Translations under genes and position numbers: made by a program
The notes under the pieces: model-generated
Databases searched by the model: none
What the model was told of the DNA's origin: nothing
Seen by the model: the letters and a program-made list of their open reading frames with translations, nothing else
NCBI RefSeq assembly: GCF_004745595.1
Contig: NZ_SRLH01000002.1
Span: 186,001 to 250,000, forward strand
Length of the DNA: 64,000 nt
Reading direction: 5' to 3'
From: Flavobacterium humi
Lineage (GTDB): Bacteria; Bacteroidota; Bacteroidia; Flavobacteriales; Flavobacteriaceae
Part shown: positions 43,871 through 53,072 of the stretch, piece after piece
Layout: each line of letters starts with the position of its first letter
How positions within the stretch are numbered: the first letter of the stretch is position 1

Positions 43871-45220
43871 ATGAGGGACATTATAGAAAAAAATGAAGGT
43901 AAGCTCACAGTACTTCGCTTTATAGGCTTTTGTTTAATGGCTATTGGGGTAGTTTCCTTGATGATATGTTCATTTGAGACAAAAAATCCTGTGGCTAATA
44001 TTATAGCAATTTCTTTTTTTATAACTATGCTTGGTTTTTCCCTGGCTTTTCCTTCTTTGCTTGAAGGAAACGAAGGGTTAAGTACAATGAGAATTGTAGT
44101 TTTTATGATGACGAATGTCATCTGCATGCTAATGCTTAAAATTGGTTGGGGTAATGAGATTGACTCATTGAAAGATATTGGTATTGATCAATATTGGGTA
44201 GGAATTATCGCTTTTACATTTGGTGCAAAGGCAACACAGAGTTTTTTTGAAAGTAGGATGGCGGTGTTCAAAGAACCAGAAAAAGTAGGGATTGCTGCTT
44301 TAGAGTTCACAAGCGCGGACATTGCACGTCTTGCAATACTGCAAAATAAAGAATATTTAATGGCAAAATATCTTAATATTATAACTATCAGCGATGCAGT
44401 ATCTAATTCCGTCGATCCTGTTACTCATGTCATTGCCATATATCTAAAAGATGATAATTCATCTGATATTCCTTCTGTTTTGGAAGTAAGAATGCCGGAT
44501 AATACAATCAAAATTATTGGGACTGAGATTATCAAAGGCACTGGTAAGGCAAAAATCCAATATTCTCAACTACGTTCAGAAATTGCTAGAGATGATAATG
44601 CAGAATATGCGGGATCAATCTGTTGCGCGGTAGAATCAAAGCTCGGTAACAATACTTTTAGAGGGATTGTTACTTCAGCTCACATATATTCCGAAGGAAT
44701 TTATAACGACAAGTATAACGGAATGCTAAATCTGTCAGAGCAAACTCCAATCATTCTAAACGGCGTACCAGCTGGTAAATGGTATTATAAAATTATGGAT
44801 TTTAATCAGGATTTTGCAGTTGCAAAGTTAAATGATGACCAGTCAGAAGATCTAGATTATATGAAATTTAATAACCAGTTTTATAAAGTTACTGATAAGG
44901 ATGTTAAGACAAAAAAAATGAATGTTACTATGCTCTCTAAAGGAAACAAGACTAAAGAAGCATTTATCATTGATTATAATATTGGCTTCCCTGTATATTA
45001 TGACAATGGCCCCTTCTATAAAAAGAAGCTTATTCTTATTGGTGATAGTAATGATAGAGAAAAGGCAAATCCAATTTCTGATGATGGTGATTCAGGGAGT
45101 TGTATTTATCATACTAAATCAAAAAAACTAATAGGCATGTTACTAGGTAAAAATGAAAAATTTTCACTTGTACTGCCTTTGGAGGACACCTTAGATATTT
45201 TCAACCTTAAAACAGTATAG
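43871..45220 (+). CDS. Membrane-anchored trypsin-like serine protease
   Basis: Protein of 449 residues. Four membrane segments fill residues 14-125 (FIGFCLMAIGVVSLMIC, IIAISFFITMLGFSLAF, IVVFMMTNVICMLML, YWVGIIAFTFGAKA). The C-terminal half has a chymotrypsin-type triad: H271 (VTSAH), D314 (DFAVAKL) and S408 (DDGDSGSC). An even number of membrane passes would leave the protease in the cytoplasm if the N-terminus is cytoplasmic. First of four tightly spaced genes (2, 11 and 6 bp gaps). Family placement is by motif only. Confidence 0.75.
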   Translation: MRDIIEKNEGKLTVLRFIGFCLMAIGVVSLMICSFETKNPVANIIAISFFITMLGFSLAFPSLLEGNEGLSTMRIVVFMMTNVICMLMLKIGWGNEIDSLKDIGIDQYWVGIIAFTFGAKATQSFFESRMAVFKEPEKVGIAALEFTSADIARLAILQNKEYLMAKYLNIITISDAVSNSVDPVTHVIAIYLKDDNSSDIPSVLEVRMPDNTIKIIGTEIIKGTGKAKIQYSQLRSEIARDDNAEYAGSICCAVESKLGNNTFRGIVTSAHIYSEGIYNDKYNGMLNLSEQTPIILNGVPAGKWYYKIMDFNQDFAVAKLNDDQSEDLDYMKFNNQFYKVTDKDVKTKKMNVTMLSKGNKTKEAFIIDYNIGFPVYYDNGPFYKKKLILIGDSNDREKANPISDDGDSGSCIYHTKSKKLIGMLLGKNEKFSLVLPLEDTLDIFNLKTV

Positions 45221-45222
45221 TT

Positions 45223-47697
45223 ATGAAATGTATCACTTTATCAGTTTTATTTTTACTTATATTTACAAGTGCCAATGCGCAAATTTTTAATGTTGATCCT
45301 TCTGGTAAGGTCTCTCCAACAGTTACTAGTACAAAATTCAATTCAATTACTTTTATTGTCGATAAAAAATTCAAAAACAAGAAATTTGAAATTTATTTGG
45401 CGGATGGTACTACAATAGCTAATACTAATAATGCAACGCTTGAAAGCGATTTTTCTAGAAACGTAAATGATCTTAATTATACGATTACTATAGGTCAGGA
45501 CCGTAAAATTCTTGGATGTAACGGATGTTTGGATGTAACGGATGATTTCTCAGTCAAACTAGATAATAAGGTCATAGGTTCATTCCATTTATTGCAGTTA
45601 ATTAATCCCGATATAGAAAAAGTAATTCCCAGTAATGAAATCTACTACCCTGGATCAGTAGTCAATGATGCGTTGTTTATAGCCGCTGCTATAGGAACGC
45701 AGACAAAGGCAGGGACTATAAAAAAGATACTTGAAAGTCAGTATCGTATAGTTAATGTAACAGATTTGAACACAAATTTATTTTTAAAAACTGACCTTCA
45801 ATATGTTTACCGGGGTACACCTCAGGGAGGCCTAAGTTTAAAAGGATTGGGAAGTGCTGTAGGAGGTCTAGATGTTACGAATATTGCTGATGGGCTTGCT
45901 AAGTTTATTGTTAAACGTACAAAAGAAGAGTTGAGTGTTGCTTTTTTTCAAAAATTTAAAGATGATCTTGATACTTATAAAGATTTAAAATCTTTGTTTC
46001 CCCAAACTCATGGATTATTGATGGTAATAGATCAAGAAATTTATACATACAGTAATTATATAAATAATCTAAGGGAGGCTTTTAGGGCAGATATAAATGT
46101 GTTAGATGAAAGCTTGCCTAAAATTGTAGATAATCATGATACGTTTTTCAAATTAGAGAAAAATTACATCTTTAAGGTATCATTACTTTCGGGATGTTAC
46201 CTTTCCTCAAAGCTTAAACATGATGTGCATCCAGGCGACATTCTACAAGGCTTTCCGTTAAATTATTTTGATGGAGCACCTACCGCTGATAAAAGTAAAA
46301 TTGAGGTTCTGAAAGGCGGGATTCAGACAATTCAATTGTTTAGTGAATCATTAAAAGAAAGTAATCCTGAAAAAGGAAAGTACTGGGTTGATAATGCAAA
46401 ATTAAGGGAGTTGGTTAATAACCCGACTGCCATTAAAATTTATCTAGGTTTACTTCTTCAGGTTGCTAAATATAAATATAACGACGTGATCTACTCGTCA
46501 TCAGCGAATCTATATACATTGCTTAATGATCAGAAATATGTTGATAGCTTCAGTCAGGACTATCCAAAATATAAACAATTCGTAATCTCTCTTAACGGCA
46601 AGACTGAGGAGCTAAATAAGATGATAAAAGATTTTGATGTAAAAGTATCAGATTCTGTTAAGGTTGAGCAATATGCTAAATATTTCAAGGCTACTGTACA
46701 GCTAGTACAATCCGTAACTGAAATTACTAACCTGCCTGTTTTTGCAAATGTTACTGATGTAAATACCATCGTTAAGGATTCTAAATCCTATTTTGATGTA
46801 GCTTACCAAGTAACTGATCTTGTAAGTGCTATTAACCGTAAAAGATATCCCGAGGCAATTAATAATGTTGTCTTAATTTATAAGACAATATATGTTACAC
46901 CAGTAAAAGAGCAAGTCCCAACAGACGTAAAAGAGTTGACAAAGAAAGAAAAAATTGCAATTGCAGAGAAAGCCATTAGTGCTGCAGAAACAGATAGTCA
47001 ACAAGCAATTGGACCAGTATTGAATTCCGATATAGAAATAACAAAAAAAATAAACAATTATCCCACTTCGAAGGATGCAAATTATGTGTTGACAGTGATG
47101 GCTAAATATGGAGCTTTTATGGCTAATATGATTGAAGCAAAAAATAGTAATGAAGTAGCTGAAGCCATTGAATCAGTTGCCTTGCCCGTAGGAAGTGCAA
47201 GTATTAAACGCAAATCTAACTTTAATGTTTCCTTAAATGCTTACTGTGGTTTATTTACAGGAAGTGAGATTATAAAAGATGTTGATCCAAACAAACCTTT
47301 TAAATTCAATAGTTACGGTGTTACAGCTCCAATCGGTATTTCAATAAGTAAAGGCAATAGTATCTTTTTTATTCCTGCAAGTAAATCTGGTTTTTCAACA
47401 TCATTTTTCATCTCGCTGGTAGATCTTGGCGCTATCGCAGCCTATCGTTTTCAGGATACGACCACTGAGCAGGTTCCAACAATCAAACTTGGAGATATAT
47501 TTTCGCCAGGACTTTTCATGTCTATTGGTATTCCAAAAACACCTATATCGGTCAATTTTGGTGCACAAACTGGACCGAATTTACGAAAAGTAACAAGTAC
47601 AACTAATGACTATTCTAAAAATACCTATGTCAGATATAGTGTATCTGTATGTGTAGATATTCCACTGTTGAATCTTTACACAAAATCACATCAATAA
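45223..47697 (+). CDS. Large exported protein, probably outer-membrane-associated
   Basis: Protein of 824 residues with a signal peptide (MKCITLSVLFLLIFTSANAQ). The middle is long and helical (about 250-650). The last 170 residues are beta-rich with alternating strands (SFNVSLNAYCGLF, GISISKGNSIFFIP, YVRYSVSVCVDIPLLNLY) resembling an outer-membrane barrel fragment. I do not recognise the family. It starts 2 bp after the protease gene and is presumably its partner or substrate. Confidence 0.65.
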   Translation: MKCITLSVLFLLIFTSANAQIFNVDPSGKVSPTVTSTKFNSITFIVDKKFKNKKFEIYLADGTTIANTNNATLESDFSRNVNDLNYTITIGQDRKILGCNGCLDVTDDFSVKLDNKVIGSFHLLQLINPDIEKVIPSNEIYYPGSVVNDALFIAAAIGTQTKAGTIKKILESQYRIVNVTDLNTNLFLKTDLQYVYRGTPQGGLSLKGLGSAVGGLDVTNIADGLAKFIVKRTKEELSVAFFQKFKDDLDTYKDLKSLFPQTHGLLMVIDQEIYTYSNYINNLREAFRADINVLDESLPKIVDNHDTFFKLEKNYIFKVSLLSGCYLSSKLKHDVHPGDILQGFPLNYFDGAPTADKSKIEVLKGGIQTIQLFSESLKESNPEKGKYWVDNAKLRELVNNPTAIKIYLGLLLQVAKYKYNDVIYSSSANLYTLLNDQKYVDSFSQDYPKYKQFVISLNGKTEELNKMIKDFDVKVSDSVKVEQYAKYFKATVQLVQSVTEITNLPVFANVTDVNTIVKDSKSYFDVAYQVTDLVSAINRKRYPEAINNVVLIYKTIYVTPVKEQVPTDVKELTKKEKIAIAEKAISAAETDSQQAIGPVLNSDIEITKKINNYPTSKDANYVLTVMAKYGAFMANMIEAKNSNEVAEAIESVALPVGSASIKRKSNFNVSLNAYCGLFTGSEIIKDVDPNKPFKFNSYGVTAPIGISISKGNSIFFIPASKSGFSTSFFISLVDLGAIAAYRFQDTTTEQVPTIKLGDIFSPGLFMSIGIPKTPISVNFGAQTGPNLRKVTSTTNDYSKNTYVRYSVSVCVDIPLLNLYTKSHQ

Positions 47698-47708
47698 TTT
47701 AGAACAAC

Positions 47709-48398
47709 TTGATACCTAATTTTATCATTATGGAAGAAGAAACAACTATCATGGATAAACCTTCAGATGAAAATACAGGGAAAACAACAGAAGCATCAAC
47801 AATTTGTAATCCTAACATCTTTCCTGCTTGGGTGCTAAATACAGGATTTATTACCGGCTTATTATTAGCAGGTTTTTGTTTGTTGCTTTCTGCTTACTAC
47901 ATGATTAACTTTCAGAATCTTAGTAGCGCAGGTATAAATCAGGTGGTAGAAAGAACTATGGCTACAGGGTCCCCTAATTTACCAACTGCTCACACTCTTA
48001 CAGGAAATGACTACCAGATGGTCAGAGTCGCACTTGCCACCAATATGTATATAGCACGAATCCTGCTACTTTCCTGTGGCATCTTTGTCGGAATGGCTTT
48101 CGGCTTCATGGGATTTTCCCTTTTCCTAGTCGGAGTAAAAGGAGATATTGATGCATCGTTGAGTGCGACCGATAAATACAAATTACAAGTAGCAAGACTC
48201 TCACCTGGCCTGTTTGTTATTTTGTGCGCAACAATATTAATTGGTATGTGTGCAACAAAAAGCTTACCTGTAGATATGAATCAAAAAAATGCAGATGAGT
48301 TCGGAATTAAACAATATAAAAAAGATTCAATAGATAAATTATTAGACAGTATAAAAATACATCCCGAACCCGGACGTGATACCACTATGCCTCAATAA
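47709..48398 (+). CDS. Small three-pass membrane protein of the protease operon
   Basis: Protein of 229 residues (222 if Met8, MEEETTIMD, is the start, which is likelier because the first seven residues are hydrophobic and atypical). Three membrane segments: TGFITGLLLAGFCLLLSAYY, ILLLSCGIFVGMAFGFMGFS and GLFVILCATILIGMCA, with a charged C-terminal tail (IKQYKKDSIDKLLDSIKIH). No known domain. Spacing of 11 and 6 bp from its neighbours shows operon membership. Confidence 0.65.
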   Translation: MIPNFIIMEEETTIMDKPSDENTGKTTEASTICNPNIFPAWVLNTGFITGLLLAGFCLLLSAYYMINFQNLSSAGINQVVERTMATGSPNLPTAHTLTGNDYQMVRVALATNMYIARILLLSCGIFVGMAFGFMGFSLFLVGVKGDIDASLSATDKYKLQVARLSPGLFVILCATILIGMCATKSLPVDMNQKNADEFGIKQYKKDSIDKLLDSIKIHPEPGRDTTMPQ

Positions 48399-48404
48399 CA
48401 ATTT

Positions 48405-49961
48405 ATGAAACATTCAATTCATCTTTTTATAGTACAAACCCTTTTACTGTTCATCAGTATGGGACATTTATTAGCTCAAACTAATAATACAAATAAGCAA
48501 AGGGAATGGAAAGATATTCAAAAAATGGCAGATAAAGCATTCGCTCTAAAGTATCAGGAAGTTAATCTAAAAAATAGTGAATTAGAGAATAAAGTAAGGA
48601 CACGCATGCAATCATTTCAGGAAACTATTTATTTCCTAACATCGTGGATTGACAAATATTTCCCAAATGGCGATAAGCATCCAACCACTGCATACGTACA
48701 TTCGATATTTTTGCAGACACTTTATCTTGAGTATGCAGGTCATTATCAACACGCTTATAGAGCTTATTCTACTTATTTACCAGATTTGTTAGGTCAGCTT
48801 GAACTCACTCACCAAGCTATACCAGTTTACGACAAGTTACCAGTAAGTTATTGGGTTCGAATCAGATATAAAACATTAGCTTCTATCAACAAAGAATTGG
48901 CAGCACACGACGACGAGTTTGAAATTAATATTTTACAGTCGGCTGATGATGCCATAACAAAGGCAATGAGAAGGGTAGATTATTTGCTAAAAAAGGATCA
49001 ATACGTTTCAACTGTTTCAAGCCAGACAGATCGCCAGTTTGTAATGAAACAAATGATCTCAAATGTAGCTGATTCAACAGCTGAAACTGACCAGGTCAAA
49101 TGGTCAGATATTTACATCAAAGGCATCTGCAAAAATTTTGAACAACCTTTCCTTAAAAAGACCTTCACCAATTTTGATTTATATACTGTAAACGGTTCTA
49201 CTGAAGTTGATCAAAAAGTTACTCTCGCTCTAAATGCGGTTGCAAAAAATATTACGAATAATTATATTAAAGGAAGGCCCCTTGAACATATTGTTTTTGT
49301 GATTCACGGAGCATCTTTAACAGATACTATTTTCAATCGTTTTTTTGGAGAGAATGACTCATTTGATTCTATCAATCCTAATTTTAAACGATGGAACGGA
49401 AAGGTTGTATTTGTAAATACAACTTTGTGCAATGAGAATGATAGCATGATAAGTGAGATTCAGGACCAAGCTGCAATTTCTTGGCTTCTTAATGACTGGT
49501 CAGGTCGTAAGCCACCACATTGGTTTATTGGAGCTGCCTACAACAACAAAGTTGCAGAAATCTCTCGTCCAGACACTTATCGCTTATTCTTCTTAAAATC
49601 GACTCTTGAACATAATAAATTTCCAAAAATTGAATCTTTTATCAACATGAAATATAATTCTACTTCTTCTGAACTTATATTTATTAAGGGCTACTGGGAA
49701 TATTTTTGGTGGTTTCTTGAAAAGAAAGGAATAATATCTGAATTATATAACAGCGCTCGCGATATTAAACAACCCGAATCTGAAATAATAGAAAATGAAT
49801 GGGTAAAATTACTCTCGACTATTACACAAGAAAGTATGGAAGATCTAAATCTAGAATTTGTCAAATTTATTCAATCACGAAAAATTGAAAATATACCGCA
49901 AGCTGATCATCATTGGGAACTGGTTGCAAAAGACTTTACTTTATCTGACAATGATAAGTAA
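48405..49961 (+). CDS. Exported protein with possible caspase/CHAT-like core
   Basis: Protein of 518 residues with a signal peptide (LFIVQTLLLFISMGHLLAQ). After a helical, possibly TPR-like region it has HIVFVIHGASLTD (around 300) and, some 50 residues on, KVVFVNTTLCNEND. Two hydrophobic strands ending in H-G and in a cysteine segment recall caspase/CHAT folds, but the classical GHG and DxCxSG motifs are absent, so this is a weak suggestion. It ends the four-gene operon and is followed by about 130 bp before an att-like repeat. Confidence 0.55.
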   Translation: MKHSIHLFIVQTLLLFISMGHLLAQTNNTNKQREWKDIQKMADKAFALKYQEVNLKNSELENKVRTRMQSFQETIYFLTSWIDKYFPNGDKHPTTAYVHSIFLQTLYLEYAGHYQHAYRAYSTYLPDLLGQLELTHQAIPVYDKLPVSYWVRIRYKTLASINKELAAHDDEFEINILQSADDAITKAMRRVDYLLKKDQYVSTVSSQTDRQFVMKQMISNVADSTAETDQVKWSDIYIKGICKNFEQPFLKKTFTNFDLYTVNGSTEVDQKVTLALNAVAKNITNNYIKGRPLEHIVFVIHGASLTDTIFNRFFGENDSFDSINPNFKRWNGKVVFVNTTLCNENDSMISEIQDQAAISWLLNDWSGRKPPHWFIGAAYNNKVAEISRPDTYRLFFLKSTLEHNKFPKIESFINMKYNSTSSELIFIKGYWEYFWWFLEKKGIISELYNSARDIKQPESEIIENEWVKLLSTITQESMEDLNLEFVKFIQSRKIENIPQADHHWELVAKDFTLSDNDK

Positions 49962-50096
49962 TGTATATTCTGGAGCTCATACAAGTCTAGCTATAATCAT
50001 CACATTGAATGTACAAACTAAAATTAGAGTAAGGCAAATTAATTTGTTCTAACTTATTATCTGGTTGTTGTTTGCACGTCCATAATATATTATTTC

Positions 50097-50166
50097 ATAA
50101 TTTCAAGCTATCGAGAAAAGTTAAAACAGGAATAAGGTGTTCGATTGTAGCCCCATCGACTCCACA
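50097..50166 (+). repeat. Left copy of a 70-bp att-like direct repeat
   Basis: These 70 bp match 59525-59594 in the same orientation with about six mismatches. The repeat contains GTTCGATT and ends in CCATCGACTCCACA, resembling the T-loop and acceptor end of a tRNA or tmRNA gene. No tRNA or tmRNA body lies upstream, so this copy is not a functional RNA gene. It separates the ICE-type genes to its left from a compact defence island to its right. Confidence 0.7.
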
Positions 50167-50170
50167 AAAA

Positions 50171-50197
50171 GGAAGGTATCGAACACCTTCCTTTTTT
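50171..50197 (+). terminator. Terminator directly after the left att-like repeat
   Basis: Stem GGAAGGT (50171-50177) with its complement at 50185-50191 and a 7-nt loop, then TTTTTT. An alternative 12-bp pairing exists between AAGGTGTTCGAT (50134-50145, inside the repeat) and 50178-50189, so two structures compete. A terminator right after an RNA-gene end is what an att site in such a gene would carry. Confidence 0.7.
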
Positions 50198-50382
50198 ATT
50201 TTATAAAACACTAATAATCATTACTTTACATTCTTATAATTCAAAATTTTGATGCATTTTTATCTGAAAACGCATCAAAATTTCATTAAAAAAAGTTAAT
50301 AGTCAGTGAGAATCGAACACTTTAAATCATTCAAAATCAACACATTACAAACTAATAAAAATAAGTGTTTGACAGATTTTTC

Positions 50383-50541
50383 TTAATCCCTTTCACTATC
50401 CTCGGTTTTTCCATAGAATTCTTTTAATGTTTGTGCAACTATAATTTGAACAATCAAGGCAACCAAAGCTTGCTCTCTCTCAGCTTCAGTCATTTTTTTC
50501 TTTGTCCTTTTTTTTGAAGATTTTCCAGGTTTTGATTTCAT
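50383..50541 (-). CDS. Small basic protein, 52 residues
   Basis: The minus strand reads from ATG at 50541 to TAA at 50383. The product starts MKSKPGKSSKKRTKKKMTEA and continues with an amphipathic helix (EQALVALIVQIIVAQTLKEF) and an acidic end (GKTEDSERD). The codons are not a shadow of any other gene and the basic-then-helical layout looks like a real small protein. It is the only gene-like object in the 1.1 kb between the protease operon and the ABC-three-component operon. Function unknown. Confidence 0.45.
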   Translation of the reverse strand: MKSKPGKSSKKRTKKKMTEAEREQALVALIVQIIVAQTLKEFYGKTEDSERD

Positions 50542-51079
50542 AACTGTCGTATTGAATCAAATTGAAATTATTTGCTTAAAGTTTAAAATTCGATTTAAAC
50601 TGATCGTTAAATAAAAATGATTTTAAATCAGTATTCATCTTACTGAATAACAGATTTGCCCTTGTAAATTAGGTATTTATACGGACTGTTTTATATTGCT
50701 AAATTGATACTTTTGGAGATACTCAATTTGAGACTTATGGTTTTCCGTAAAAAAATTATGAATTAAATAGTAACATTTGCGTTATTGGTCAATTGCAATT
50801 AAAATATAAAAACTCAATATGGAGTAAAAGCAAATTTACATCAGCTATGGTGGAGAATAATTTTCAACATAGACAAACAACCATTTAAAAAATCATGGTT
50901 TCATGCTAACAGAAGAAGGTTGGATACTATCTGGCATATGCCGTTAATCAAGCTATTGATAAATTGTGGTTCTTCTATAGGGAAACATTTAAGTTAAAAA
51001 ATAAAGCAAATAAAAAATCTTACTGAAAGATTTAAAACAATATAATTAACGCAACAAGTATTATTACAAAAAATATGTC
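50542..51079. other. AT-rich region upstream of the ABC-three-component operon
   Basis: No supported gene. A frame at about 50802-50996 (+) is open for roughly 60 codons (HQLWWRIIFNIDK, then WFHANRRRLDTIWHMP) but has no usable start codon; it may be a gene remnant. The promoter of the 51080 operon should lie here; no strong -7 box stands out. Confidence 0.35.
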
Positions 51080-52393
51080 ATGACACCAACAATAGATCCA
51101 AATGATATTCATTCAGCAGCCGATACCTGGAATGGATTTATATATCAAGGTAAAGTAGCTCTTCTTCATGTATTAAAATTAATAAATCAAAAAGATAATG
51201 TAGATGGATTGCATTTGCAGCTTGACTCATTAGAAGATTTTGCGATAGTAAGATACGAAAATAATGAACCAAAGCCAATAACATTACACCAAGTGAAAGC
51301 TGTTAAAAGTCATTATTATTCAAAATATAAAGAAGCATTTGAAAAATTAGAAAAAAGAAATGATGATTTCCCTTGCGATGAAGAAGCTTTCTTTCATTTA
51401 GCAACCGAAAATGAAAAAAGTAAAGCAGATATTGAAGACATACATACTAAACTTAAAATCTATGACTACGATGGCAATCCTTATTGTAAAATTGAAGAAT
51501 TACAAGACAAAATAAAAGTTCAAGCTAACAATTGTTTGAATAAATTTGGATTAATGCATTTATCAAATGATAATTACTTAGAAATTTTATGCAATGAATT
51601 AGAGTCTTTAATAACTGATAGTATAGTTAATATTCACGCTAAAAATCATCAACAAAATGGAGATTCTATTAATAAATCTGCATATTATAGTACTATTTCA
51701 TTGAATAGATTTAGAGATATTATTATTACAGATTTAACTAGCCTCCAGCAGGATAAAAACTATTTTATTAAAAAACTTAAGATTGACTTAAATAGATATT
51801 ATCAGGAATTTTGCCTTGAGTTCGAAGATGAAATTGATGAAGAAGCACAAAAAAAACTACACCTATATTTGGTTTATTTTAATAGTTTAGACAACTCTCA
51901 ATTTGAAGGATTTCTACAAGAAATAATGCCTCATAGACATGTTAAATTTTCAACACTTCAAGAATACAAAGATAATTCGCTAATAATAAATGAAGTAAAG
52001 ACTGCTTTTTTAAGTATACTTAATGGAGTAAGAAATTCAGATGGGGTAAACAAAATAGGTTGGACTGATAGTCAAACTAAAAAATATTTTCCTTCAAGTA
52101 TTATAGTTTCAAATTCGCCTGCAAGTAAACAAAACGTATCAATTGATATAATAAACACCGTATTAGATACATTGATAGAGGTTCCTTTTAATTCAGACTA
52201 CATAATTACTGAAGGATGTAATGTAACATCTGTTATAGAAGAAGCAAATAAATCAACTAGAATAAATCAATCGGATATTGATGTCTTAAATAATTCAACA
52301 TCTGCTGAATACGATAAAATTACTAAATGGAAAAATATATCGTTGATTGATTTAGAACAAGCAAAACAAAAACTAAATGGAAACAATAATTAA
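51080..52393 (+). CDS. ABC-three-component effector-type protein with PD-(D/E)xK-like N-terminus
   Basis: Protein of 437 residues. The N-terminal part has WNGFIYQGKVAL, then DSLEDFAIV (E52/D53) and LHQVKAV (Q71/K73), the order of a Cap4/DUF4297-like nuclease: E near a YQ helix, an acidic strand, then QxK. The C-terminal part has a SSIIVSNSPASKQN segment like the C-terminal domains of ABC-3C proteins. It overlaps the next gene by 17 bp. Nuclease activity is inferred from motif spacing; the system class is inferred from its three partners. Confidence 0.65.
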   Translation: MTPTIDPNDIHSAADTWNGFIYQGKVALLHVLKLINQKDNVDGLHLQLDSLEDFAIVRYENNEPKPITLHQVKAVKSHYYSKYKEAFEKLEKRNDDFPCDEEAFFHLATENEKSKADIEDIHTKLKIYDYDGNPYCKIEELQDKIKVQANNCLNKFGLMHLSNDNYLEILCNELESLITDSIVNIHAKNHQQNGDSINKSAYYSTISLNRFRDIIITDLTSLQQDKNYFIKKLKIDLNRYYQEFCLEFEDEIDEEAQKKLHLYLVYFNSLDNSQFEGFLQEIMPHRHVKFSTLQEYKDNSLIINEVKTAFLSILNGVRNSDGVNKIGWTDSQTKKYFPSSIIVSNSPASKQNVSIDIINTVLDTLIEVPFNSDYIITEGCNVTSVIEEANKSTRINQSDIDVLNNSTSAEYDKITKWKNISLIDLEQAKQKLNGNNN

Positions 52394-53072
52394 TAATTTA
52401 TTACATCAAACAGGCTTAATAAATAAGCAGTTAAGCTATGGAGTATTACATTTTTTTGAAGACGAAAATAAACATTCATATTGGTTAGTAATTGAAACCA
52501 ATAATTTAGCGGAGGTGATTGAAAAACAATCTGAATATTTTAATGTTGCTAAAGAAGTAGCCAATAATGAATGGTTTGATAAAAACGTAAGTATGCTAAT
52601 TCTACATAAAGTTGAAAACTTTGACAATATCCAAAATTTGGTTCTTGAAGTAGAAGAAAATCCATACCTATTTAAAAAACAGATTATTTTATATAAAGAT
52701 ACTGAAGTAGAAAAGTTTACTCAAGCAATAGAGTCACAAGAACAAACCATTAAAGGTTTTATTGAAAATAAAATTTTAGAGGAAGAAACATTTAAAAAGC
52801 ATAAAGAGTATATAAATAATAATGATTATGAATCTCTTCTTTATCGCTTAGCTCATAAAATTCCATTTGTAAAACTTGGTATTATCCAAGAAAACGGCTT
52901 AGAAGCTTTAACCGACAATAATAGAAAAAAAATTGAAACTGGTTCATTTGAAGAACTTAACAATTTGATTGATCAAAACTTTTTCAATAGAAGTGTTGAA
53001 AGTATTGATGAAATGAACTCAGATATTATATACGACTTTTTATTACCCACATTGAATTCATATGAAAATTAA
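52377..53072 (+). CDS. ABC-three-component middle component
   Basis: Protein of 231 residues with no enzymatic motif. A first domain of alternating strands and helices (YWLVIETNNLAEVIEK, SMLILHKVENFD, KKQIILYKDTEVE) is followed by a helical acidic C-terminus. It overlaps the gene before it by 17 bp and the ATPase after it by 11 bp, which fits a bridging subunit of an ABC-3C system. The label depends on context; the sequence alone would be called unknown. Confidence 0.6.
   Translation: METIINNLLHQTGLINKQLSYGVLHFFEDENKHSYWLVIETNNLAEVIEKQSEYFNVAKEVANNEWFDKNVSMLILHKVENFDNIQNLVLEVEENPYLFKKQIILYKDTEVEKFTQAIESQEQTIKGFIENKILEEETFKKHKEYINNNDYESLLYRLAHKIPFVKLGIIQENGLEALTDNNRKKIETGSFEELNNLIDQNFFNRSVESIDEMNSDIIYDFLLPTLNSYEN

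Noticed and set aside
50097..50166. A complete tRNA or tmRNA gene at the att-like repeat
   Set aside because: Only a 3'-end-like segment is present; the bases around GTTCGATT do not form a proper T-stem and no body lies upstream.
50802..50996. Possible gene or pseudogene with W/R-rich product
   Set aside because: About 60 open codons, but no start codon and no family resemblance; not enough to call.
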